From Brasilonema sennae CENA114 (GTDB lineage Bacteria > Cyanobacteriota > Cyanobacteriia > Cyanobacteriales > Nostocaceae): a DNA stretch of 64,000 nucleotides. The notes under the pieces are model-generated. The model was not told the origin of the DNA and ran no database searches. It saw nothing but the letters and a program-made list of their open reading frames with translations. Below are positions 26,718 through 35,017 of this stretch, in pieces. How positions within the stretch are numbered: the stretch's first letter is position 1; every line of letters begins with the position of its first letter. The DNA is taken from NCBI RefSeq assembly GCF_006968745.1, contig NZ_CP030118.1:310001-374000 (forward strand). Direction: 5' to 3'. The translations under genes were made by a program, and so were the position numbers.

Positions 26718-26959
26718 TCCTGGCTACCCTCAAATGCTGCTAGGATATCTTCCGGTAAGGAAGCGTTGAAGTCTTCTGGCACTACGAAACGCCCTCGATC
26801 CTGCCCTAAACTACTCCGTCGATTGTATGAGGAGCTAAACGGAACCAACTTGGCGATCGCAACGCCTCGGTTTGAAATAATGATTTCTTCTCCAAGTTCT
26901 ACCCGCGACAAAAGCCGTGAGAGATTCGTTTTAGCTTGGTGGATATTGACCGTTTACAT
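26714..26959 (-). pseudogene. Phd/YefM-type antitoxin with a stop at codon 2
   Basis: The family start is ATG 26959, but the next codon is TAA; beyond it the frame is perfect for a Phd/YefM antitoxin: TVNIHQAKTNLSRLLSRVELGEE, IIISNRGVAIAKLVPF. A TTG at 26911 could restart translation and give 65 aa, but would lack the DNA-binding N-terminus. The gene ends in a GTGA overlap with the toxin gene. With the toxin also broken, the module looks dead; a noncanonical start just after the stop is the alternative. Confidence 0.7.
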
Positions 26960-27125
26960 AATTCTTGCAAACTAAGTCTATAAACTAAGTTTACTTTAAT
27001 GACAAATTGTGCTCTATTCAGCAATTGAAGTTTTACAATACTTTAAGTAATAATCCGTAACAGCGCGTTTTGATGTTGTAGCAATAAAGAAGTTGAGCAG
27101 CGACTGCAAGCCCCCAGAACAAGCA

Positions 27126-28130
27126 ATGGAGTCACATCCTCTGTTCAATATATACATGAGCCAACGTGAAGAACTACAAAAATTACTGGATTTGCTAGAA
27201 GAAAAGATATTGTTTCTACAGACAGCAAAAGTTACGGCAATAGACGCTGTGGCTCTTTTCAGTCTACACAAGCAGATTGAGGAAGCTGAGGGTGAACGCG
27301 ATAAAATCATACAGCAGATTGACAATCTAGAGTCAGTAGCTTGTAGTGAAGAGTTATATCGTGCTTTATTAAAATTAGGTTACCGAGACCAAGTGCGCTC
27401 ATTCCTCAAATTTCTGAAAGCGCAATCAATAGGGGCTTTCCTGATTCACGGTTTACTAGATCATGGACAACGTTGGCTACTGAATCGATTAGTTACACAG
27501 CATATCCGCTTGGGTACAATGGGCAAGATGGTGCGAATTGAACTTGACCGGATAGGACGCAGAAGAGATATTTCTGCTTTGTGGCGTGAATTTGGTGGAC
27601 GTGTTGGCTTGGGAAGACAACACTCACCTACAGAAATTGCTGAACGAGTTTTTCACTGGTGGAAGACACAGAATGTCATTCTTGTCTTTCATGGCGTGGA
27701 TTGTATGCCAGAAGGGTATTTGCAAGAATTACTTGACGAATTTTGGTTACCGTTGGCGAGTCAAGCACGAGAGGTTCTCTCTCCAACAAAATACCAGTTA
27801 CTGATGTTTTTGGTGGATTATGAAGGCTGTGTAGGTTGTCAGGATACCATCTTTGTGGAGGAACTAGAAACAACTTGGGAACCGAGAGTTCCGATTAAAC
27901 TACCAATCATTAATCCGTTTGGCGATCGCATTCTCACTGACTGGTTTGAGATGCTTGAGACAGAGTTCCACACATTACCTCTGGTTGAACTCATAAATGA
28001 AATAGAAGATTTAGTCCAAGAAATTTTGGAAAATAGTGATAACGGGGTTCCAGAACTAGCATTTTCAGAAATTTGTCACCGCTGCGGCTGCAATTGGTAT
28101 GAAGAAAGGGAAAGATGGTTAAAGATTTGA
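27126..28130 (+). CDS. Coiled coil plus inactive-STAND-like protein, first gene of a MoxR-vWA operon
   Basis: About 334 aa. Residues up to about 70 form a helical hairpin or coiled coil (REELQKLLDLLEEKILFLQ) found again in the 73-aa protein at 34692. The rest resembles inactive STAND NTPases (iSTAND) described in bacterial conflict systems: the P-loop position reads LIHGLLDHGQRWLLNRLV with no Lys-Ser/Thr, and the Walker B position reads VILVFHGVD. So it probably binds partners rather than hydrolyses ATP. It overlaps the MoxR gene by 16 bp. Starts at 27093 (TTG), 27126 and 27156 (ATG) are all possible; none has a good ribosome binding site. Confidence 0.72.
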   Translation: MESHPLFNIYMSQREELQKLLDLLEEKILFLQTAKVTAIDAVALFSLHKQIEEAEGERDKIIQQIDNLESVACSEELYRALLKLGYRDQVRSFLKFLKAQSIGAFLIHGLLDHGQRWLLNRLVTQHIRLGTMGKMVRIELDRIGRRRDISALWREFGGRVGLGRQHSPTEIAERVFHWWKTQNVILVFHGVDCMPEGYLQELLDEFWLPLASQAREVLSPTKYQLLMFLVDYEGCVGCQDTIFVEELETTWEPRVPIKLPIINPFGDRILTDWFEMLETEFHTLPLVELINEIEDLVQEILENSDNGVPELAFSEICHRCGCNWYEERERWLKI

Positions 28131-29053
28131 CTGAAAAACAACTTGAGTACACAGGCAAAGTGCAGCCGCAGTTTGGAGAACGAGATGCAACTGGACATCT
28201 GTTGTATCCTTACTTGCCGAATGAGGAATTAATAGAAGCTGTTAACCTGGCAATTTACCTCGAACGACCACTTTTGCTCAAGGGGGAACCGGGATGCGGT
28301 AAGACAAGACTAGCTCGTGCTGTGGCTTATGAACTTGGTTTGCCTTTGGAAGCTTGGTACATCAAATCTACCACTCGCGCCAAAGATGGTCTTTATAGTT
28401 ATGATGCGGTCACTCGCTTACGCGATGCTCAACTTGCTGCAACAGGTCGTATCATCAAAGATGAGGATATCCCACGGATTAGTGATCCAGCTACCTATGT
28501 GAAATGGGGACCATTAGGACGTGCTTTCCAAAACGAACAGCGGACGGTGGTATTAATTGACGAAATTGATAAAGCTGACATTGATTTTCCCAACGACTTG
28601 TTATTAGAACTTGATGAGCAACGGTTTATTGTAGAAGAAACAGGACAGGAAGTCCAAGCAAAAGCACCGCCCATAGTTTTTATCACAAGCAACGACGAGA
28701 AGGATTTACCAGATGCTTTCTTGCGGAGGTGTTTGTTTCACTATGTGGAATTTCCTAGCCCCCCAAGATTGGTAGAAATTGTAAATAACCACTTTCCTGA
28801 TTCACCTAAAGCGTTAGTAGATAAAGCTGTGGTTCGCTTCTTATTGCTGCGGGAGGAAATGCGGAAAGATAAAGGGGAAGGTGGTAAGAAAGTGAGTACG
28901 AGTGAATTGATTGACTGGTTTAAGGTGCTGCGTCGCTTTCCTCAAGATGAGGTTTTGGCAAAATTGGATGGTAAGCTGCCATTTGCTGGCGTGTTGCTGA
29001 AAAGTTGGGATGATCATATTCGTCATTTGAGGCAAAGCCGTGGACGTGAATGA
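28115..29053 (+). CDS. MoxR-family AAA+ ATPase
   Basis: A 312-aa AAA+ protein with Walker A GEPGCGKTRLA (near 59), Walker B VVLIDEIDKAD, sensor 1 FITSNDEKDLPDAFLRRC with the arginine finger, and a short helical lid. MoxR ATPases act as chaperone-like remodellers with von Willebrand A-domain partners; the next gene encodes one, overlapping by 14 bp. The preceding gene overlaps by 16 bp, so all are surely translated from one mRNA. This subgroup is frequent in the NTPase-based ternary systems of cyanobacteria and actinobacteria. Confidence 0.9.
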   Translation: MVKDLTEKQLEYTGKVQPQFGERDATGHLLYPYLPNEELIEAVNLAIYLERPLLLKGEPGCGKTRLARAVAYELGLPLEAWYIKSTTRAKDGLYSYDAVTRLRDAQLAATGRIIKDEDIPRISDPATYVKWGPLGRAFQNEQRTVVLIDEIDKADIDFPNDLLLELDEQRFIVEETGQEVQAKAPPIVFITSNDEKDLPDAFLRRCLFHYVEFPSPPRLVEIVNNHFPDSPKALVDKAVVRFLLLREEMRKDKGEGGKKVSTSELIDWFKVLRRFPQDEVLAKLDGKLPFAGVLLKSWDDHIRHLRQSRGRE

Positions 29054-30482
29054 ATTACCACTTCAAGAACTTTTCACTCGTCTGCGGGAAGCAGGCTTAC
29101 CACTTGGTATTGATGAGTATCAGTTAGTTTTGCAAGCGATGCAAGCTGGTTTTGGGATGACTGACAAAGGGTCTTTGAAACGGCTGTGTCAGACTTTGTG
29201 GATTAAATCTGCTGAAGAAAAGCAGCTATTTGAGTATCAGTTTGAACGAGTGATGAGTAGTGAGGGTGTCGTTTTAACCTCAAAAAAGCAATTTAAACTG
29301 CATTGGAATTCTCGGATTATTACTCGCTACGTTATTTTAGCTATTTTGGCAATTGACATTGTTGTGGGTATTGAATTCTTAAAACAGCGAACACCACCCA
29401 CTCAGACAGCACAACCCATTCAGACATTACAACCCATTCAGACATCAAAACCCACTCAAACATCAAAACTGACTACAATACCACAACAAAAGCCTAGCAT
29501 ACAGGCAACTCCAACAGCACAGCCAACCGAAACACCCAACTCGAACCCAGATCCCAACCAAACCAATTGGATTTATTGGAGTTTGCTTATAGTCAACACC
29601 GGAAGTGTCGGATACATACTCTTCCAGCAAGTATCTCAGCGGAACTCTAAACGGCGAATTGACAGTACTTCCCATTTTGAAGCAACTTCGAGTAAGCTTC
29701 TTGCTGCTCCTCTAGCTTCACAATTGACAAAAACAATTAAAGATGAAGTACAAGTAGTTCAAACAGTGCTGCAAGTTGGCTGTAAAAATGAGGTAATTCC
29801 TGAAAGTCGCTTCATCCTTACTACCGAGTATTTTCCTGTCACTGAACGACAAATGAAACAAATATGGCGCTACTTGCGCCGCTCAGTACGTGAGGGAGCA
29901 GCAACAGAATTAGATTTAGAAGCAACAGTAAACCAGATTGGACGCAAAGGTTTATTGCTTGAACCTGTGTTAGTTCCACGTCGGGTGAACCAAGCGGATT
30001 TGCTGTTACTTATTGATCAAGATGGCTCAATGGTACCTTTTCACGCTTTATCGCATCGGCTAACAGAAACGGCTTTGCGCGGAGGTCGTTTGGGCAAAGC
30101 TGGTATTTACTACTTTCACAATTGCCCCATTGAATATCTCTACCACGATCCCAATCATCAACAAGCAGAGTTAGTCAGTGATGTCGTTACTCATGTTTGC
30201 TCCGATAGGACTGCTGTGTTGATTTTCAGTGATGCTGGTGCTGCTCGTGGCGGTTATAGTGAGGAACGCTATGAATTAACAAAAGAATTTCTTACCCACT
30301 TGAGACAAAGAGTGCCTTACATCGCTTGGCTAAATCCGATGCCAAAGAAGCGTTGGCAGAAAACAACAGCTAGCGAAATTGCACATCTGGTACCGATGTT
30401 TGAACTCAGCCGCCGAGGTATGCAGGATGCTATTAGTGTGTTACGCGGACGCCCAACAAATTTTGAGGGGCGGAAAAAATAA
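29040..30482 (+). CDS. Membrane-anchored vWA (CoxE-like) protein
   Basis: 480 aa. An N-terminal helical domain (QELFTRLREAGLPLGIDEYQ, residues 5-75) precedes a membrane helix near 98-116, a Pro/Gln/Thr-rich loop of about 60 residues with repeated TQTSKPTQTS-type units, and a second membrane helix near 180-200. The rest is cytosolic and ends in a vWA domain (about 320-470). The metal-ion site reads DQDGSM instead of DxSxS, so it is altered at the second position; GRLGKAGIYYFHNC and AVLIFSDAGAARGGY follow. As the partner of the MoxR ATPase it probably links the cytosolic machine to the membrane. Confidence 0.8.
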   Translation: MDVNELPLQELFTRLREAGLPLGIDEYQLVLQAMQAGFGMTDKGSLKRLCQTLWIKSAEEKQLFEYQFERVMSSEGVVLTSKKQFKLHWNSRIITRYVILAILAIDIVVGIEFLKQRTPPTQTAQPIQTLQPIQTSKPTQTSKLTTIPQQKPSIQATPTAQPTETPNSNPDPNQTNWIYWSLLIVNTGSVGYILFQQVSQRNSKRRIDSTSHFEATSSKLLAAPLASQLTKTIKDEVQVVQTVLQVGCKNEVIPESRFILTTEYFPVTERQMKQIWRYLRRSVREGAATELDLEATVNQIGRKGLLLEPVLVPRRVNQADLLLLIDQDGSMVPFHALSHRLTETALRGGRLGKAGIYYFHNCPIEYLYHDPNHQQAELVSDVVTHVCSDRTAVLIFSDAGAARGGYSEERYELTKEFLTHLRQRVPYIAWLNPMPKKRWQKTTASEIAHLVPMFELSRRGMQDAISVLRGRPTNFEGRKK

Positions 30483-30487
30483 GCAAA

Positions 30488-32638
30488 ATGAAACCTGAAG
30501 TTGCCAAGCGCCGCATTGAATCTTTTGAAAAACGTTTTGGGAAAGCGCATTTGTATTTGGCGTATCATGCTGCTTTTCCCTTATCACTCACACCAGATTT
30601 GTTATATCGTCTGTGGGCAAACTTCCAACGGGATATTCACGGTCAAGTGCGAGGTATTCCCTGGATAGCTGTAAGTGATTTGTTGCTTTCTAGCTTATGT
30701 GATGAAGTTGGGCACGAACTTTATGAAATGGATTTGGCAGTGCGAAATGTGCTGCTGAGTCGATTAAAGGAAGATGAAAAGTTCGGTCAACTGCGGATTT
30801 ATGAACTATCAGACTTCTTACTTGAGTATGTAAGGCAGCAGCTTTTGAGTGACGATCCTGATATTCGGGACTTTGCCCAAGTTCAGCAGTGGACAGCTCT
30901 AGCATATGTGCAACCTAGTGAGGCAGCTCGTGAACTAGCATTAGCATTCTCAAAATTGGATGATAAGAATGCAGCGGAACTGGTGCGAATGGCATCATTA
31001 ACAGAAACATTTGCTGAGCCATTGGCTGAATTCCAGCCGTTACTGATTTACGCCCGTGGGATGGGAAACTTTGCCCGTGGCAAACTCGAAGTTGCAAAAG
31101 CTGAACTTGGCAAAGTGCTTGACGAAAGAAACCAGATAAAGATTGCTGCAGTTAATTTACCTATTCCCGAACAGATAAAGGTAAATCAAAAAAAGCGGAA
31201 GTTCACTACAAAATCTATCATCTCAGTTCAGAAATCAATAGGAGCGGTAGTAGGAATAATTTTCTTTGTTACTGTTAGCAGTGGAAGGAGTTTTTATAAA
31301 TGGGTAACTCCTTGTCCTACAGGTCAACAGAAACTCAAAGGTGTTTTTTGTGTGCCTGGTATTGTACAACAGAATAATATCACGAATAATATTAGTCAGG
31401 GCGATCGCACTCTCTTTCCCACAATTCGCAACCCATATCGTGACCAAGGCATTAAAGCATTTCACGAAAAGAATTACCAGCAAGCTGTTAATTTTTTTGC
31501 TCAAGCTGTGCAATATGATCGCAATGACCCAGAAGTCTTAATTTACTATAATAATGCTCTTGCTCGCCAAAAAGATTCTCCTTTCACAATAGCCGTCGTT
31601 GTACCTATAGGAAGTCAACAAAATATTGCTATAGAAATCTTGCGTGGCGTCGCACTTTCTCAAAATCAATTTAATTCTGACAGTGGATTTAACGGTCAAT
31701 TACTGGAAATTGCCATTGCAGATGATGGTAACGACACACAACAAGCCAAACAAGTCGCTCAGCAACTTCTTGATGATAGATCTGTACTAGCAGTCATTGG
31801 ACATTATTCTAGTGAAGCTACCGGAGCAGCAATATATGAATATCAAAAGGCTGCTGAACCCTTAGCAATTATTTCTCCTACCAGTTCCAGTAGCCAATTA
31901 CAGGGTGAGACTTTCTTTAGAACAACCCCTTCTGTCATCAAAGAGGGTGAACAATTAGCTGAATATATTCGCAATCAACTTGGCTTAACAAAAGTTGTCA
32001 TTTTCTATAATCTTGACAAAGCCTATAGCGACAATCTCAGAGAAGAATTTACAAAAAAATTTGAAAAATTAGGCGGTCAATCCTCGATAATTGATTTAGC
32101 AGGGATGAAACAGGATGTAAACCGAAAATTAAACGAGAGTGTATCTATAAACCAAGTACAGGCAGTTTTGTTGTTCCCAGAGCAGCAATTTACTCGTACA
32201 GCGCTTGGAATTGCTAAAGCTAAGGCTGAATCTAACAATCCAAGGGTGCGATCTTTAAAATTATTAGGTAGTTCTACTCTGTACGATCACACAACCTTGA
32301 AAGAAGGTGGAAATGCAATTGAAGGATTAGTTTTAACTATTCCTTGGTTTCGGGAAGCACCAGAATCAAAAAACTTTGCTCAACAAGCAGAACAGCAATG
32401 GGGAGGACAGATTAGCTGGCGCACAGCCACCAGTTATGACGCCACTCAAGCTTTGATTCAAGCTTTATCCTCTAACCCCTCTCGCGCAACAGTTTTACAA
32501 AGATTGCAACAGGTTAATCTTTCACCCCAAGAAACGTCGGGGAATACAATCCAATTTACGCCACAAGGAGAGATACAAATGGAACCCGTTCTTATTAAAG
32601 TTGAAGGAGGTCGATTCAAGATATTGCAATCAAACTGA
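30488..32638 (+). CDS. Cytosolic adaptor, membrane helix and LivK-like periplasmic receptor in one chain
   Basis: 716 aa, 5 bp after the vWA gene. Residues 1-220 are a helical cytosolic domain not recognised by name (RRIESFEKRFGKAHLYLAYH), often found beside MoxR-vWA pairs. A membrane helix lies at about 250-268. After it come a TPR-like pair (AFHEKNYQQAVNFFAQAVQY) and, from about 365 to the end, a type I periplasmic binding fold like branched-chain amino acid receptors (IAVVVPIGSQQNIAIEILRG, LAVIGHYSSEATGAA). The receptor is thus outside and the adaptor inside, which suggests ligand sensing coupled to the MoxR-vWA pair. No transport genes are nearby. Confidence 0.82.
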   Translation: MKPEVAKRRIESFEKRFGKAHLYLAYHAAFPLSLTPDLLYRLWANFQRDIHGQVRGIPWIAVSDLLLSSLCDEVGHELYEMDLAVRNVLLSRLKEDEKFGQLRIYELSDFLLEYVRQQLLSDDPDIRDFAQVQQWTALAYVQPSEAARELALAFSKLDDKNAAELVRMASLTETFAEPLAEFQPLLIYARGMGNFARGKLEVAKAELGKVLDERNQIKIAAVNLPIPEQIKVNQKKRKFTTKSIISVQKSIGAVVGIIFFVTVSSGRSFYKWVTPCPTGQQKLKGVFCVPGIVQQNNITNNISQGDRTLFPTIRNPYRDQGIKAFHEKNYQQAVNFFAQAVQYDRNDPEVLIYYNNALARQKDSPFTIAVVVPIGSQQNIAIEILRGVALSQNQFNSDSGFNGQLLEIAIADDGNDTQQAKQVAQQLLDDRSVLAVIGHYSSEATGAAIYEYQKAAEPLAIISPTSSSSQLQGETFFRTTPSVIKEGEQLAEYIRNQLGLTKVVIFYNLDKAYSDNLREEFTKKFEKLGGQSSIIDLAGMKQDVNRKLNESVSINQVQAVLLFPEQQFTRTALGIAKAKAESNNPRVRSLKLLGSSTLYDHTTLKEGGNAIEGLVLTIPWFREAPESKNFAQQAEQQWGGQISWRTATSYDATQALIQALSSNPSRATVLQRLQQVNLSPQETSGNTIQFTPQGEIQMEPVLIKVEGGRFKILQSN

Positions 32639-32774
32639 AGGAGAGGACAAGTAGCTTCTGAAATTGAAAAGAGAAAGGCACTTTGCTTTTCACCTTGGTA
32701 GAGATAAAAACTTATTGAAAATTTATCGAGATTGGATAAGAATTACACCTCTTAGTGAAATGCAGATCGCCCCC

Positions 32775-33170
32775 CTAACCCTCCATCAAAATCCCTACTA
32801 AAATCTGCATCAACACTTCCAAATCTGTAGGAACTCGATACAGCATCAAATGCTGAGTCACTACCCGCGAAGAACAATGAAAACTCCCAAATTGCCAAAT
32901 ACTGTTGTCACAGCACCATAAAGAATCAAATCTTCCGACTCCACCCAACTATCAAGAGCAATTAACTCAGCCGCTAATTGAGTAAATCCCCGTGTTAAGT
33001 CTGCCTGCTTTGCTTCCACAACCAGCACACTGTGTTTTGATTGTATATAGTAGTCCAACTCTTCTCTGAGAAACTGATCCACCTCAATTGGGTACTCAAT
33101 ATTTACTGTAGCTTCTGTGATGTGCGCTACTTCCAGAACGATAGGAGCAATTAAGACTTCACGTCGCGCC
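32775..33170 (-). pseudogene. PD-(D/E)XK-like cyanobacterial protein, truncated and frameshifted
   Basis: Reading left from 33170, one frame gives RREVLIAPIVLEVAHITEA, then LVVEAKQADLTRGFTQLAAE and LILYGAVTT, a nuclease-like pattern with the E-x-K motif. Near 32903-32909 the frame shifts, and the rest (SIWQFGSFHC, VVTQHLMLYRVPTDLEVL) continues to a stop at 32775. The 5' end is cut exactly where a 162-bp repeat begins. I take it as a decayed copy of the short restriction-enzyme-like proteins that are numerous in cyanobacteria. No activity expected. Confidence 0.7.
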
Positions 33171-33492
33171 GTCTACACACCGGATCGCTTTCACCTCACC
33201 CTCACTTGAATCGGCGCTAAAATCTTTCCCTCTCCTTGCTAAGGAGAGGGATGCCCGATAGGGCAGGGTGAGGTGTAAGTCGTGAATGCAACACGCATAT
33301 TACTCTTGGTTAGTGTAGTGCGATAATCTACCGTCTACATACCGGATCGCTTTCACCTCACCCTAGCTTGAATCGGCGCTAAAATCTTTCCCTCTCCTTA
33401 GTAAGGAGAGGGATGCCCGATAGGGCAGGGTGAGGTTTAAGTCGTGAATGCAACACGCATATTACTCTTAGTAAGAGTAGTGCCATTGAGGA
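33169..33492. repeat. Two tandem copies of a 162-bp palindromic repeat
   Basis: Copies at 33169-33330 and 33331-33492 are about 95% alike by eye. Each contains an inner hairpin CCCTCTCCTT/AAGGAGAGGG, an outer inverted pair CACCTCACCCT/AGGGTGAGG and the word GATGCCCGATAGGGC. The design is that of a non-autonomous MITE-like or REP-like element, here in tandem. The left copy abuts the truncated pseudogene. Confidence 0.85.
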
Positions 33493-33615
33493 AGGGCGAT
33501 GCTGCAAACCGCGACGCACGCGTTAAGCGTAGCTCTGCCGTAGGCAATCGCTTTTAAAAATACAAAAATCTGCATCACAGTGATATTCTATACTCTATGT
33601 TAAAAAACTGAATTC

Positions 33616-34521
33616 GTGAAAACTGACAGCATTTTCTATCGCCTCTTTCAAGAATTTCCCAGCATCTTTTTTGAACTCATCGGTGAACCACCAGAAGAAG
33701 CACGCGCTTATCAATTTTCATCAGTTGAAGTTAAGCAAACAGCCTTTAGGATTGATGGTGTATTTCTTCCTGCCAAAGAAAGTGATAACCCTTCGACTGC
33801 GATCTCCTCCGGAGACGCTACGCGTTCGCCTTGGCGTGCGCTTGCGCTTACGGCTGCGCTCAGCACAAGTCCGCTCAGGGTGAACCCAATTTATTTTGTG
33901 GAAGTCCAATTTCAAGAAGATCCACAAATTTACGCGCGACTGTTTGCAGAAATCTTTTTGTACCTGCGGCAAAATCAACCACAAAATGACTGGCGTGCTG
34001 CGGTGATATTTCCTACCAGAACTATAGATACAGCAGATAGAAAACATTATCGTGAATTCTTTACAAGTCAGCGTGTTAGCCCTATCTACCTTGATGAATT
34101 AGGTGAGGCTGTATCGTTACCCATTTCCATCGCAACTGTCAAGTTAGTGATTGAGAATCAAGATACAGCGATTGAAAAAGCAAGAGAGTTGATAGATAGA
34201 ACTCAACAGGAGATAAGTTCACAACAGCAACAGCGGCAATTACTACAATTGATAGAGACGATTTTAATTTACAAGTTTCCGACAATGAGTCGAGAGGAGA
34301 TAGAGGCTATGTTTGGATTGAGTGAATTAAAGCAGACAAGATTTTATCAAGAAGCATTTGAGGAAGGTAAGCAAGAAGGTACTCGTCGGGAAAAGTTCCG
34401 AACAGTACCTCTGTTGTTAAGAGTAGGATTGACTGTGGAACAAGTTGCACGAGAGTTAGAGTTGAGCGTTGAGGAAGTGCGTCAAGCAGCACAACAGCAA
34501 TCTTCCAATGAGAGTAAGTAA
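33616..34521 (+). CDS. Rpn/DUF2887-type PD-(D/E)XK protein with in-frame repeat insertion
   Basis: A 301-aa protein of the cyanobacterial Rpn-like (putative transposase/nuclease) group. The start MKTDSIFYRLFQEFPSIFFE, the motif FRIDGVFLPA with a nuclease Asp, and the PIYFVEVQFQ strand with the E-x-Q motif are typical. C-terminal helices end in EGKQEGTRREKFRTVPLLLR and a small helix-turn-helix (LTVEQVARELELSVEEVRQAA). Between FLPAKE and NPIYFVEV about 35 extra residues (about 33781-33885) are encoded by dispersed DNA repeats kept in frame. Such proteins promote DNA breaks and recombination in E. coli; here that is only family knowledge. GTG/ATG start region lacks a clear ribosome binding site. 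Confidence 0.78.
   Translation: MKTDSIFYRLFQEFPSIFFELIGEPPEEARAYQFSSVEVKQTAFRIDGVFLPAKESDNPSTAISSGDATRSPWRALALTAALSTSPLRVNPIYFVEVQFQEDPQIYARLFAEIFLYLRQNQPQNDWRAAVIFPTRTIDTADRKHYREFFTSQRVSPIYLDELGEAVSLPISIATVKLVIENQDTAIEKARELIDRTQQEISSQQQQRQLLQLIETILIYKFPTMSREEIEAMFGLSELKQTRFYQEAFEEGKQEGTRREKFRTVPLLLRVGLTVEQVARELELSVEEVRQAAQQQSSNESK
33786..33883. repeat. Nested dispersed repeats inside the Rpn-like gene
   Basis: The outer element reads CCCTTCGACTGCG at the left and GCTCAGCACAAGTCCGCTC, AGGG at the right, a common cyanobacterial palindromic repeat. Inside it is a second repeat around CTCCGGAGACGCTACGCG, the same word as in the kinase at 48598. The reading frame stays open through both. Confidence 0.65.
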
Positions 34522-34554
34522 GTGGGTTTAATTAAATATAAGATGTAGTGCCAA

Positions 34555-34625
34555 GAGTTGCGCGTTGCGCGGGTTCCCCGCGTTGTAGCGACTTCGGAGC
34601 ATCTTGCCCGCGAGCGAGACGCTCG
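34555..34625. repeat. GC-rich dispersed repeat
   Basis: GCGCGTTGCGCGGGTTCCCCGCG and GAGCGAGACGCTCGC hairpin words of the same type as at 230-420 and 21690-21870. Confidence 0.45.
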
Positions 34626-34691
34626 CACTACTGCTATCTACAAATTAATTACGCCTACCTACTTAGTAGTTGAAAAAGAAGGAACTGATAG

Positions 34692-34913
34692 ATGGCTTCT
34701 AGGCAAAATCCACAGCGGCGACGTGACGAACTGCAAAAATTGTATGATTTGCTGAATGAGAAGATAGTACGCCTGCGAACAGCAAGAATCATTGAGACAG
34801 ACGCTGCAATCCTTTTCAGATTAGATAAACAAATTGAGGAAGCCCAGACAGAACATGACAAAATCGCCCAACAGATTGACAGCCTAGATAAAGCATTGGA
34901 ACAAGGGTATTAA
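34692..34913 (+). CDS. Small coiled-coil protein related to the N-terminus of the 27126 protein
   Basis: 73 aa, starting at ATG 34692 with AAGGAA eight bases upstream. The sequence RRDELQKLYDLLNEKIVRLR, then FRLDKQIEEAQTEHDKIAQQIDSL, aligns over its whole length with the first 70 residues of the iSTAND-like protein 7.5 kb upstream (REELQKLLDLLEEKI, LHKQIEEAEGERDKIIQQIDNL). It is a stand-alone copy of this helical-hairpin adaptor. It could pair with the longer protein or with other effectors in the cell that carry the same module. No neighbour forms an obvious operon with it. Confidence 0.7.
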   Translation: MASRQNPQRRRDELQKLYDLLNEKIVRLRTARIIETDAAILFRLDKQIEEAQTEHDKIAQQIDSLDKALEQGY

Positions 34914-35017
34914 AAATAAGTTAGTGCGGCAGTGTCAAAAATTGAGACTTTCACGCACAGGTAGCAATAAGCGCGATAATTTCTTCTATACAGCAGTGCT
35001 GAGTAGGAGAAGCCACC

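Noticed and set aside
33169..33492. CRISPR array
   Set aside because: The repeat unit is 162 bp, only two copies, without spacers.
34558..34755. 65-aa frame before the small coiled-coil gene
   Set aside because: Runs through a GC-rich dispersed repeat and overlaps the better supported gene at 34692.
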